From Heterotrichella gracilis (taxonomy: Eukaryota; Sar; Xanthophyceae; Tribonematales; Xanthonemataceae), in assembly GCA_032358255.1 (NCBI GenBank), contig JAULBX010026652.1:1-44972 (forward strand): a stretch of DNA of 44,972 nt, given 5' to 3'. The notes beneath the pieces were generated by a model. That model searched no databases. It was not told where the DNA came from and saw nothing but the letters and a program-made list of their open reading frames with translations. A program made the position numbers and the translations under genes. This document shows, piece after piece, positions 31,953 to 43,097 of this stretch. The number at the start of each line of letters is the position of its first letter. Positions within the stretch are counted from its first letter, which is position 1.

Positions 31953-34227
31953 ATGGATTGCCTACACCCGAAACAAAGCTACAGCCCATTTGAGGTGGAA
32001 AACGGAGGTGTCAACCCGCTGTCACCCCAAGCCCTGTGGGCAAAGGGGAATGAGGCATTGAAGAGTGTGGCTGAGCCAGTAAATGCACTGAGTTTTGCTG
32101 AATTGATGGTCTTGTTTCTGCCTATATGCCAGGTGGGTTACCTATTCAGCCTAATGCCATTGCTTCAAAAGCCCTTGCAAGGGTCCTGTGGCAACTATTG
32201 GTGATAGGACGCCATGGGACTCACTGCCAGTGCTGGCGCTTGGGCGCATAATAGTGTCCTGTACATCACTCTGCTGCGCTGTATGCATGCGCATTTCTGC
32301 ACTGGCACACTGCACCCTGCCAAATGTGTATGGGTGTAGTGTGTAAATGCAAGGCGTGGGGTGGGATCGGAAACCTTAACCCTAAACCCTACCCTGGTCT
32401 CATGGTAGATGGCCAACAACTCCGATGCCGTTTACCTGATCCGCGTGGACACAGCCCACATGGCAATAAATAAATAAAAAAATATTGCGAATGCGCAAGT
32501 GCAATTTAGAAGGCTCACACACTGATGGCACCCAACCATGACCTCATACCTGTGATAGATCCAGACATGAAAGTTTGCGCCAGCTATCAGAGTGCGTACC
32601 ATGGAGCATAAACCCTAAACCCTAAACCCTCCTCAGTTCAGCGGTTGTGCGTCCCTTGCAGATAGCATTTGCTGTTGCCATCGCCATCACCACATCCCTC
32701 TCCCTTGAGGACATCACCTACTCAGCCACATCTGTGGTCAATGGGACGGCCAGTGTAGTGCAGTTGTACTCCTCCTGTGTGCTCAGAGGCTACTACCCAC
32801 CGCCACCCCCTCCAGATCAGTCCAATCCCTCTCAGCAGCTTGTGATTGTGGAGGCCAGTGATGACCTGTGCAACTACGCGTATGTGTCAGTGGGGATGAC
32901 CTTGATGCTGAGCGCTGCTGCTCTTGCCAGTCGGGTACGTGCTATCACAATGGTGTAAAAAACTCCCACAAGAAAAAGGGGATAAAAACAATTGGCGTGA
33001 ATACTATCAGGGCAGCATAGCAAAGAGTGTTGTTAATTGCAATTGTCAACAAGAAACAAATTCCACGCTGGGAATATTCCATTGCTTAATAATGAATTCT
33101 AAATTTACTGTGAAAATAAAATAGTCGTTGTGCGCATATTGAGATCCTCACTGCAGATCATTGCACATTTTGAAAGCATATTGACATACGTGCTGCAGCG
33201 TGCAAGCATTGCGGAGGTGGTGGTGATGGTGTCAAACGTGGCATGCAGGTGCTTGCAATCTTCCTCCCTGGCACGTTTGCTGAAATTATGGATGACAGGT
33301 GGATCGTGAGCTACGAGTCCATCCTCGCTTCAGTTGGCACCTTGTGGTGGGTGGTGGCAGCGTGCGTGTTCACTGTCAATGCGCTCAACCAAGGGGGGGT
33401 AAACTCCTTCCCAGGTCCTGCAGAAGGCGCAAGGTATGCACGCAATGACGTCACAGAGCAATCATGCTATTTGAGTGGCACTGCATGTGGATGCCGCACT
33501 TTTACAAGCATTGTGCCTGATTATGATTTTCTCTGTGTGATGAACCAATGCCCCAGTTCCAAGACACGCAGTGGAGTCTTCTCCAAGTGGCATGGCATGA
33601 CATTCAGTGAATGCATCAGACCACTGCGTGGCAAGTGCACATTGCTTAAGCCATGCCATGGCAGCCCTGTCCTCTCAAAGTTTGCAAGCGTCTCCCATAT
33701 AATCGAGCAATCGCAGGTGCCAGCCATATAAAAAGCCAGCCCATGGGCATGGATGCAGAACATGACTCCATTGAATCTCACTGTTCTGCAGGAATGCGGT
33801 ATGGATCATGGCCTGGGTGGAGGGCGCGGCATTTGCGCTGTGGATGGGCATCCGCATGCGGGCCATATTTTCCACCAGCCCTTGCCTGTTCCCCAATTGC
33901 AAGGGCGGCACCTATTGGGAGCGCTTCTCTGGACTGCACACACCCCATGCACCTGCCAGCCCAGGGCCTGCAACCAGGATGCCATTGGCTTCAGAAGCAC
34001 CTGGTGGTCCACCAACAGGGAACAGCGCCAGGAGTCCCCAGCTCAGCCGCACGCCGTCCATCAAGCAGCCATCCCAGTACAGCACGCTGCACAGGTCCAC
34101 CTCCACGCGGATTGGGCCAATAATGCTCACTCCCTTTGAATCCAGGTCAGCCACGCTGGCAGTGGCGATGAGCAAGAGCGGGAAAGAGTACACAAGCCAG
34201 CGGTCAATGGGGCAGAGCAGGCAATGA
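31953..34227 (+). CDS. Four-TM (MARVEL-like) membrane protein C
   Basis: Four exons: 31953-32132, 32662-32934, 33249-33433, 33792-34227, giving 357 aa. TM segments: AELMVLFLPICQ joined to IAFAVAIAITTSL; NYAYVSVGMTLMLSAAALAS with VLAIFLPGTFA; SVGTLWWVVAACVFTVNAL; and VWIMAWVEGAAFALWMGIRM. The first loop has a polyproline run (YYPPPPPPDQS) and Cys residues. A ~130-residue C-terminal tail is Ser/Thr/Pro/Arg-rich (GNSARSPQLSRTPSIK), likely cytosolic and phosphorylatable. The first two introns are phase 0 and interrupt TM1 and the end of TM2, exactly as in gene B at 20120-21814, and a CN(F/Y) motif precedes TM2 in both. This supports a shared family of tetraspan-like proteins of unknown role. The first intron carries telomere-like repeats. 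Confidence 0.66.
32375..32400. repeat. telomere-like CCCTAAA repeats in intron 1 of gene C (first block)
   Basis: About two adjacent CCCTAAA/CCCTAAC-type units (cttaaccctaaaccctaccc) within the 529-nt first intron. CCCTAAA is the complement of the TTTAGGG telomere repeat of land plants and many trebouxiophyte algae. Confidence 0.6.
32608..32632. repeat. telomere-like CCCTAAA repeats in intron 1 of gene C (second block)
   Basis: Three consecutive CCCTAAA/CCCT units (aaaccctaaaccctaaaccc), about 30 nt before the splice acceptor at 32661. The two blocks are about 210 nt apart in the same orientation, so they are interstitial telomeric motifs and not a chromosome end. Confidence 0.75.
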
Positions 34228-34843
34228 ACTTAATCAGGCCGTCACTCACCCAGTGGTGCCTGATCAGCTGATGAACATTTGTCATTAATTGATAATAATT
34301 ATTACAATGGGATAGCCGCTCCACCGAAAGCCGCAGCAGTGGGAGGGCATTTGAAATGGAAGGAGTTGGGGGGCCACTGAATTATGTTTTGGAGACACCG
34401 TGCCACGCATAGAAGTTGCCAAAAATGGCTATGGATAGATCATCATGTGGCCGATGATGGTGGCGCAATGCTGTGCAATGTGTGGTTCATGATAATATTT
34501 GTTCATGAAATTATATTATAAAAAATTTGGGATACCATTCCTGGAATGGACCATGCATACCAAAGCAACAACAATGTCCGGGGTGGATATATCGCAATTC
34601 TTTTTCATCAAGACAAACGTATTATGGCGGTCATTTATGCAGACGGATGTGCCTACAGACTGATGGGGGCAATCACAGGCTAGATTGTGAGCCCATGTTG
34701 CCCTGGCAATTGTGTTTCTACTGCAACCAGAGTGATCATCAACCAGTTAAAGAACCCCAGCAGGGTTAACCCCACACAACCTCTGCCACCAGGCTGGTCA
34801 CTGGCAACCTGTTGTCAAGCACCTGCTGTCCCATTTAGTCACT
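34228..34843. other. convergent 3' intergenic region
   Basis: Between the stop codons of gene C (+) and the lipase gene (-). It is A/T-rich around 34280-34310 and 34490-34530, as expected for 3' ends. No coding exon recognised. Confidence 0.5.
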
Positions 34844-37800
34844 TCACTCTTGGCTGAAGTCTTGCAGACCAGCTGGATCAAAGACGTTGGTCGCGTTCCA
34901 AGTGTAACCAGTGTACAACACACACGTGTGATCGTCCCAGTTCCCCTTTTCCCCAGGGTCAGGGCGTTCCTGCAGAACAACACCAGCATTCGTGTAAAAA
35001 CCCTAGCCCATCTTATATGTGTACACAGATGCTCATGCCCATCAGAGGGGACAGCAACCACTGTAGTCACACAAAACGCATATAATATATTATCAACCGC
35101 CGCTTCTGAAGCAAACCAACTACTTGGCTTATATAACTGCCTGTTTTGAACCAGCTACTTGGTTTATGTAACTGCCTGTTTTGCGTGGCCATTAGTAAAG
35201 CACAGCCTCACAGTCATCACACCCAATTTCTACGACATGCAAGGTGGAAACGTACCGTCAGTACAACCTGGCCATCCTTGATCCACACTGGCTCTGGCAC
35301 ATGCTCATACCAGGGAAGCGGCGCCAGGGTAGGGACTGTGTCCCACTGCTGCACCTGTCTGAATGCCTTGCCAACAAGCGCTTTGAACAACTGGAAAACA
35401 AGCAAAGGAAACAATGTTACTTTCCGATGACATTTAGTTTAAAGAGTGTGCACTGTGGATCATATAAGTTGCTCGGGATGAATTTCTCACAACACAGGTT
35501 GACCAAAACACATATGTTCCTTATAGGGGTGCACTTAAAGGGTGCTCCAAGCAGGCTGAAATACAAGGGCAGTGATGGGGCAGCAATAGTACCATACATT
35601 TAAGCCAACTTGTGGTGCTTTCTGAAATGTATTCATGCAGCATGGGCACGTCCAATTCATGTTGCTGAGGCAGCTCACCTCAACAAAGTTCTTGTCGCCA
35701 ACCTTTGGACTGCCAAATGTGTACACATCAATCACAGCATTGGGGTACGTCATGGAAGCCCACACACCACACAGGGTAGACATTGCACCACCAAGGCTGT
35801 GGCCTGCAACAGCAGCTCGGATGTCACATACTGCGTACCTTTCAGGAAAAATCTGCTGAACTGAACATGTGACAGGATCCCCTGCAATGTAATATACTGT
35901 TGTGACACTTACCTGTGCAGATCACGTGTTCAGGATTTTGGCCACCGGAAAGATTTGCTATGACCTTCCCGATGTGAACGGAGTCATTTTTTGCCTTTGT
36001 GGTCACATCCGAGAATGACTGCATGAATCCTTTGTGAATTTGGACATCTGCAGGCCACACGTCTATCAATTGATTTATATTCAATCAATTACAGCGTTGG
36101 TCATTTGAAACATCAGAGTGTCCTCACCTGGATACAGCTTTTCAAGTGATGGAGGTAGCGTGACGTCCAACTGAGCCCCTTTGGCGTCTTGGATCCAGTC
36201 ACGTGCGGAAATGGACCCCTCAAATACAAACAAGGCAGTCTTGTTGTTGTCAAACCTGCAAACATTTGTGCCGCAAGTAACACATAGCCTGCATGCCGCC
36301 TGCCAGTACAAGCACCTCCCCCGCGTCTAGATGAATAGGCTTTCCCCCTTCATTACAATGGACAGGCACGCAGACGTCTTTGGCACTGCAACCACATTAT
36401 CAGCATGCGCATTTCATCTTTTGTTTCGGCTCACCATTTCAATGCCACGTCGGTATCGTATTTCTCAGACTTTATATAGACAATGTCAGGAATCAGTCTC
36501 TTCAAAGGGTACCCTCCCTCAGAATAGGGCCATCCGTAGGCTCCAGCTGGATCCCAATTGTAGATGCCACAGGCGTACATCACGCCTTGTGCAATCTGCC
36601 AGTACCACAAGCAAGGGTTAGGCTGCATGAAAGGGGATTTTAGACTACCCGGTAGGGGCCCTGCACAGAAATGGTGCCTGAGGCAGTGGCAGCTTTTGAT
36701 CAGAAGAATAGGGCTTAGGGTTACTAGCTTAGTAAATACGGTTTACAGGTCAAGGGTTTCAGGGTCTGGTCGCAAATATCTAGCATGTTCCACGTCCCTT
36801 GGAAGAAAATACCGCACTGGGGCCTAAAGGGCCTATGGCAAAACTTCAGAATTGCAGCGCAAATCCGCCCTTTCGAATGCATAGTCAAGTTCACAATGCA
36901 CTTCCAACAGAGGCACATATGAAGGCTTGCCCAATTGCATTACATTCACACCTCTTACTGACCGGACCCACCTTATTTTGAAACAATGGTGCATCCTCAA
37001 TGTATCCTGCATCCACATCGACGGCTTGTCCTGCTGCTTTTCCTGCATCACTGTCCGGGTAGGACAGATTGGGCACCTGCATGGCTTTCTCAACTGCATC
37101 CCCAAGCTTGTCGATTATGTCCCTGTTCCTCTTGCACTCTGAGGAACCAAATAACCCACATTTCTCCTGCAAGGATATTAACACATATGTACCAACAACT
37201 TAGAGAGCAACGATGCACAGACAAGCCACAAAAGGATATACATAGGTCACAATTGTGTTGTCGCAAGCATGCCTCACATTGTCACTGGCAATACACATAC
37301 TAGCATGCGCATTTGGTGGATCCTCATGCTGCAAACGATAAATGGCTTGCATTCCAGAATCAAGGATCTGTCCTTGCTGGCAGTGCTGTGCAGCACACGC
37401 ACCACTCCAGCTTGAAGCAGATAGCCCTGGATGAAAGCCCCAGCTGCAGGGTCCAATAATGACTCATACACATCCACACCGAACAGGTACTTTATGGTTA
37501 TGAGCTGGGCAAAAGCCCACGAGTAGACAGACTTGTCAGCTGCATCCCCAGCCCATGGGCCGTTGAAAGTGATTACATCAACATGGGCAGTTGGATAGGT
37601 TAGCGCGGCCCACATTGCACAGAAGTGAGCCAGTGTACCCCCTGCACACATGGAAGTGAATCAGAAATAAAATCGCCAATGCTCGAAGCTGGCAATGCTG
37701 CACATGAGTGCTAGATCTGGTTCGAGTTGAAGAAGGTGCATGCATGGATTGAATTAATCTAAGAGCCCACAATATCATCACAGTTGTCACCAGTGGTTCT

Positions 37801-39626
37801 TCATCCATGTTCTAACTGGTGAAACTCTCTGCCTCTTTACTCGTAGTACTGACAGTCAAACACAGGAGATGGTGGTGTCTTGTGGTGCAGTATCAGCAAG
37901 CCTCACCTGCTCCATGGCCTGTACATGTGACGTGCAATGGCACAAACCCAATTGCATCAGCCTCGGAGTCATTGGCGCTCACAGAGGTTGCAGCCTGCAG
38001 GGTCATTGAGGGGTCATGCTGCTGCACTGTTGGCTGGAGTCTACATGCATGGTCAGGGGAGAAGTGCAAGTGATAGCAGTTTTTTATTTAAGTGATTCAC
38101 CTCTCATATCGCACATGCATATTCACTCTTGATGCTCTTCAAGCTACAATGCTACCTGTGAAGGCAGGTACTGTAGACTATGGCAAGAATGGACCACAAT
38201 ACACTATGAACATGTCTTTGTGGTGATGGACAGATTTATTAAACAACACTGTAAGAGGTAGTATGGCAATTTGCGCACCACCATGAGCTCCACGTCCGAC
38301 AGCATCTGCTCAAACAGATCCAGAGCAACGGCATCCGCCTTTGCGCCCTTTACAAACTGCACACGGCACGTAAAGCAGTTGACATGCACATCTTGGTGAC
38401 ATGCTGGCCAGGCCAGGCCAGGCCAGACCATGGTCTCAAAACATATGTATGCATGCATGCAAGCAGGCCGTGCCATCAATCAGCGAGTGGCGCGCTTACC
38501 GGGTCCAAGAAGCGAACAGGGGCTGTGGGCCCACCAGTGGCAACGCTTGTGCGCACAGCTTGGTCTGTCCCAGTGTCAGTCTGCCAAAAAAAAAAAAAAC
38601 AGCAATAGACATAACGTATTGGAATGTCATCTGCACATGGCTTCAAACGCAGACAGCTTCGTATTTGATGCAAAATTGCCAAGGTGACTCTGGATTATTG
38701 CGCGAGTAACGTGCATGCGACCTGCAAGGGCCTGTTGTATGCGGTTTTGCCCACAGTGCATTTACACATTAGTAGATGTTCCGCTTGCATACCTCAATCA
38801 GGATGTACAGGCCCTGCCTGCGCGACCTGTAGTACATTGTGATGTTGAGGTTTGCCGTTGAAAAAGTGTAGTCTGCATCGCTCCAGCCTGGGCCTGCGAC
38901 AGTTAAATACTCACACTCTTAGGTGAGCTGCACTGCCGCAAGCTGCGTGCCAGCTGAACTAGCGAGGGTGACAAGAAATGGTACAGGAGTGCTCAGCATG
39001 GGGTGCGCCCTTGATGTGCCCAGCCAACCACAGCGCATTATTTTCCTTGAAATGGCGTGCAAAATGCTGTAATTGGAGCAAGTTTGGCATATTGCACAGC
39101 AAACGTTGCTACGAGACTGTATGGCCATAATAAACTAATGGGTATTATATTCAAATTATGTTAACTAACTGTTAATGAGCTGTTATTTCAGTGCGTGAAG
39201 TCACGTAAGGTGCCTCGACTTGGAGCTGCTCAAAGACGATGGGGTGCGCCCTTGATGCTACCAGACAGGGGTACAGTACGTACTGTACTGGTTGATTGTT
39301 CCGTTGGCAACCAAAGCAGCCTCATAGGTGCGAATCATGATGGGATCTATGGGGGCACACAGAGGCATTAGACGCGCAGGGGTCTTGTTCAGTGGGAGTT
39401 TACAGGTGCACAACGCTCCAGCCACAATGGTATCCTTCCACAATTGCCAATATCCAACACAGACAGGCAGGCACCAAATCACAGAGCTGTGCAAACACTC
39501 ACCAAGTTGGGCCTGGGGAGCGTCAGTAAAGAGGCGACGTGCAGACCCGAGTGCGTCCAGTTTGGCTGACGACGCTGCACATAGTAGTGGCAGCAGCAAC
39601 GCCACGAGCACTGACTTCCTCCCCAT
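34844..39626 (-). CDS. Secreted two-module class-3 lipase: N-terminal dead copy, C-terminal intact copy
   Basis: Fourteen exons on the minus strand: 39626-39503, 39346-39284, 38893-38793, 38580-38500, 38356-38279, 38021-37907, 37641-37403, 37166-36972, 36595-36435, 36255-36128, 36047-35913, 35860-35679, 35390-35256, 34969-34844, giving 620 aa. A signal peptide is present (MGRKSVLVALLLPLLCAASSA). Module 2 (about residues 320-620) is a canonical Fungal_lipase-like (class 3) domain: FVFEGSISARDW, nucleophile elbow AGHSLGGAM, TFGSPKVGD, a catalytic-Asp candidate in QQWDTVP and a late His in WDDHTCVLY. Module 1 repeats the fold (TGHGAGGTLAHFCAMWAAL, VDVITFNGPWAGD), but the serine of GHSLG is Gly. 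Such lipases hydrolyse acylglycerols or galactolipids; here the product would be extracellular or vacuolar. Acceptors at 38021 (or 38033) and 36047 (or 36062) are ambiguous but in frame. Confidence 0.86.
38405..38426. repeat. GGCCA microsatellite (4 units)
   Basis: Four head-to-tail copies of ggcca (ggccaggccaggccaggcca) in a lipase intron, followed 25 nt later by tgcatgcatgca. Simple-sequence slippage. Confidence 0.75.
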
Positions 39627-40654
39627 GACTGACTCGTGTTGGGGCTGCACACAAGAGCACTTTTGGTTGCAGAAGTAGAGCAGGCTATGCAGCTGGGTGT
39701 GTGCAAGGATGGTTGTCGACGTGATATGATCGTTTGGATTGAAGTCCTAGACGTGCTTAACACTCAAGCTACACAAACAAGTGGTTGGTATCCGGGTTTG
39801 AATGTTGGCATGCATCAAGCCCGGCAGCTTTAGCCTACCACGATCTTGTGCAGTGGCAGCTCGCTGACACTAACAAAGGGTACAAGTACGACAAATACCC
39901 GAGGATCTGGCAGATTACTGGTGGGACAAACCGAGAGTCCAAGCGATGGTTCCTTTGCATGCATGCATTCGGACTCGTCATGTGGAACACTTGATCGGCA
40001 AGGCTTGTCGGATGCTTTCTACCCTCTTTCCCATCGGCCCAGATCGGCTTTCACAGGCTAGTACCCACCACAAGGGCCCTCGTGCATAGACTGGCTTCAG
40101 AAACGAGCCACAAAGGCCTTGCTCCTCCTGCCAGTTCCAAGTGCTTGGAGGGTGATACAGGTGCCCACCTTCACGACTCTTAAGACGAGTAGTTCGAAGG
40201 GAAACTATTGATATCATCTGCAGGCAGAAACATGCAAACCAAATACGACAAGGTGTCTCCAACCTGGTCGAAGGCGCCAGGTTGTCGCTCTGAAACCACC
40301 TGTTGCCGTTAACGTTTACGAGACCAGCGGTTTCCTTGTAACTTACAATGTAAGCGCAGACGGCCGAACAGGCAGCTTTCGTTTCGTAGATCGTCACATT
40401 GGCACTGACAGAATAAACAACAACGTCTTACGCTGCTTTGCCATACCGGACTGGATTGGGCAGCAGTTAAGAGGGCCATATGGGTGCATGCATGCATGTG
40501 CATCCACAGACAATGAATATATGCATGCACATCCTTGTGTACGCTCTTGTTTCTCAAGGTGTCTGGGCCCTGATAGCTCCAATACGGGTGCCTATCACAA
40601 GCACCTGTGGCCTGCATCTCTGAACGTGACAGTGCCACTGACAGAAGCCTTGCC
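39627..40654. promoter_or_regulatory. divergent intergenic region
   Basis: About 1 kb between the start of the lipase (-) and the micro-exon start of D1 (+). A 134-aa minus ORF (40309-40713) and short plus ORFs overlap one another without family features and are treated as noise. The stretch holds gcatgcatgcatg near 40484. No promoter motif can be assigned. Confidence 0.4.
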
Positions 40655-42139
40655 ATGGCTAGCACAGGTGCGCTCATATTACTTCGTGGTTGTACGCCTC
40701 TGCTAGACCCCAATTCGTTGATAATTGTAATATGAGGATGGCAGTCAGCCCACTACCCACGTTTGCTGTGCACACTTGAAAGCAATGCGTGCACCCACGC
40801 TTCCCTGCACAAATGGTTGTTGTTATAAGGGTTCACTGCCCGCATACTCCTTTCAAAAGAGTAGTAGCTTTGGTCCTCCACATGCCTCTCCCCTTACTGT
40901 TTGGCAGTACAAGTGCTGAACAGACATGTCTGCTACCCAGGTATTCCCATGTCGCGGTACGTACACTGTTTTAAGCAAGCTGAAGTGGAGTGGGATTATG
41001 TGAGCTGGCAAGTCAAGCGGCGGCGCGTGGGGGACTCGTTCTGCCTCCTCTTCACTGCCGCTATGCCACTGATAGCCACAGCCATCGCCTTCAAAACCGC
41101 TGCTGCGCCCAGTGGCATGCCCAGAGATACTGTTACCATCAACATCCTGGTATCCCTATTGGCTGCCGCTGGCTACCTGTGCCTGGAGCGGCTGCCTCCA
41201 CGCGTGGTCTATAAGGGGAGGAACCCCTATTTCACACTGCTCTACGTGGTGACAATCCTAGCTGGAGCAAACCACTCGGCAGTCGCCTTGGTGCTCGTGG
41301 GGGCAGACAGGTGCCACGCTTCACTCTTGCGCCACTGGGGCTCTGTGGTGTTCAATGGGGTGGCAATCCCCGCTGCCTTTGAGATCCCCTACCTCCAGTA
41401 TGCGCTGGGCCACTGCCTCGTTATGGTGGTCTACCTGCTCAAGTCAGCGCCCCAGCACTGCCAAGTATACCTCTCGCAGTTCTCTTGCGCGCAAGGGGCC
41501 ATTGACACGGCGTTCTCGGCTCTGAGCATCGTGGTGTCGGGCGGGCTGGACATGGGAGTGGAGGTGCCATCTTCAAGGCCAGGGCCCAGTACCGCTCTCC
41601 CAGCCGGCAGCGCATCGCCCCCCGACGCAGTTGGTGGTTTCACCTGTGGCACCGGCTCCACCTACGTCCGCTGCGTGTCCATCAAGTGGTTCTCAGAGAC
41701 TGTCATGGTGGGCATGGTGGTGCTTTTGGTGCTGTATGCCAGGGAGCGCCTGTCTCGGGCAGCCTTCCTGCAACATATGCTGGCAGGCCGGCGGGCAGCA
41801 CTGATGCGGCCTCCGCAAGGACAGCAAGTCGTGCAAGAAGGGGTCAGGCAAGGGGGTTTGGGTGAGCACCGAATAATACGACGGGGTCATGTTCAGCGCT
41901 GGCTGCAGGCGACGGCGTCAGGCCTAGGGTTTGACCGAGGGTTGGAGGAGGGACCACGAGGTGATGCGGACACGCTGCCCTTAGGGACTGTCAAGGTGGA
42001 TGCAGAGCTGGGCTGGGTAGCCATTGTATTTGTGCACCTGCCTCACTTGATCTGTGCGTTGTGGGTCGTTTTCCTCTTTGTGGTTGACCTGTTGTGCTGG
42101 CAGTACCCACAGCTTGCTCTGGACAAGTTTGTGCTGTGA
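40655..42139 (+). CDS. Polytopic membrane protein D1 (tandem copy 1), 13-nt first exon
   Basis: Two exons, 40655-40667 (ATGGCTAGCACAG) and 40941-42139, giving 403 aa. The long exon is an uninterrupted ORF. About seven hydrophobic segments are visible, among them FCLLFTAAMPLIATAIAF, INILVSLLAAAGYLCL, FTLLYVVTILAGANHSAVAL, VMVGMVVLLVLYA and VFLFVVDLLCW. Soluble features are a basic juxtamembrane start (SWQVKRRRVGDSF), a Cys-bearing loop (CGTGSTYVRCVS) and, after TM6, a basic helix (YARERLSRAAFLQHML). ERLSRxxFL after a TM is reminiscent of membrane anchors of class III nucleotide cyclases, but no cyclase domain is present, so function is unknown. An internal Met at 40949 could also start translation. 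The micro exon is supported by D2, which has an equivalent exon. Confidence 0.74.
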
Positions 42140-42400
42140 GCGGCACTCCCCCATCGTGCACGCTTTGGCATTGGGTTTCTTTCATTTCTTTGTTGCAGAG
42201 TGTTGAGCAAGTTTTGTATGCCTTTGAGGGTGACCATGCGTTTCTCTAACCTTATTCTCTCTCTGTCATTCTGTCTCTGGGGTTGGTTGCACGAATGCAG
42301 GCGCCGCACATTATTGTTTTCCGCTTGGTTGCAAACGGCAAGCCATGCTTTCTCACCGTTGATACCGCTTATATGTGTGGTGTGGCACAAGAAAGAAGCT

Positions 42401-42409
42401 TGTAATAAA
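42401..42409 (+). promoter_or_regulatory. poly(A) signal TGTAATAAA of D1
   Basis: TGTAA fused to AATAAA, 262 nt after the D1 stop. It is the same composite signal as after the Tudor gene at 5792-5800. Confidence 0.55.
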
Positions 42410-42423
42410 TAGATGTATCCACA

Positions 42424-43029
42424 ATGGCAGCACAGCACAAACCAGCAGCTCAAAATCCCAACATAATATACAATATTCAAGTTGAGGGATTGGCCTCCCC
42501 ATACCTAGTAAAGCACAACCGCACCTTGCTCAAGTCCTTCTGTAGGAAAAATGATAGCGTTTTCAACTGCAGCTACCTCTTATTTATTGCTTTCGTCACT
42601 TGTAACGCTGGTGGTACACGCCTAAAGTGTGCGTTGGGTATTTTCTCCTTTTCTTTTCTGGAAGCAGCAGCTCTAAAACCAAGTTCACGGAAAGCCCAAA
42701 CCGTGCCGTCCTCAAGAAGGACAGAAAACCTACTAAACAAAGGCCCTACGACGGCTTGCGCTGCAAGTTGCGGTGCGAGGAACGTCACAGTGTCAGTGCC
42801 AGGGTTATTTGCAAAGCTTGAAGCTGCTCTGCCACCGGGACTTGATTGGGCAGTGCATGCATTATGCATGCATCTGCAAAACAGAGCCTTCCCACAACCA
42901 CCAATCTCCCCCAAACCACACGTTGAATGGAACGTAACTCTTGGCCGTGTTTGCGAATTTTTGTTGAACTCCAGTGCGCACTCCTGGTCTGTACAAACCA
43001 AAGTCGAGCGGTACCCTTTTGAGGTATAA
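42424..43029 (+). other. 201-codon ORF between D1 and D2, coding status unclear
   Basis: A 606-nt ORF with ATG at 42424 (MAAQHKPAAQNPNI). It overlaps minus-strand ORFs of 142 codons (43001-42573; contains FSRFSVLLEDGTVWAF) and 69 codons (43071-42862). At least one is probably a shadow. No splice-consistent gene or known domain was found on either strand. It lies just after the D1 poly(A) signal and just before the D2 micro exon, so it might be a small gene, a relic or chance. Confidence 0.25.
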
Positions 43030-43097
43030 CTCCCTCAGGCCTTCAGTGACTAGGCGTGCCAGAAGCTGCACTGTGTGGGAGGTGCCAGTAGCTGCCT

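Larger units (their letters stand above)
42140..43097. other. spacer between the tandem copies
   Basis: Contains the D1 3' UTR with its TGTAATAAA at 42401 and the opposing long ORFs around 42424-43071. No family-supported gene. Confidence 0.45.

Noticed and set aside
32409..32444. Possible 36-nt extra exon (MANNSDAVYLIR) in intron 1 of gene C
   Set aside because: In phase, but it would split a continuous TM helix formed by joining 32132 to 32662, and gene B has no such exon.
32608..32632. Chromosome end (telomere)
   Set aside because: Only three repeat units, inside an intron, with normal genes on both sides.
40309..40713. 134-codon minus-strand ORF upstream of D1
   Set aside because: Overlaps the D1 micro exon and gcatgc-rich sequence, with no family motif or supporting splice sites. 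Treated as chance.
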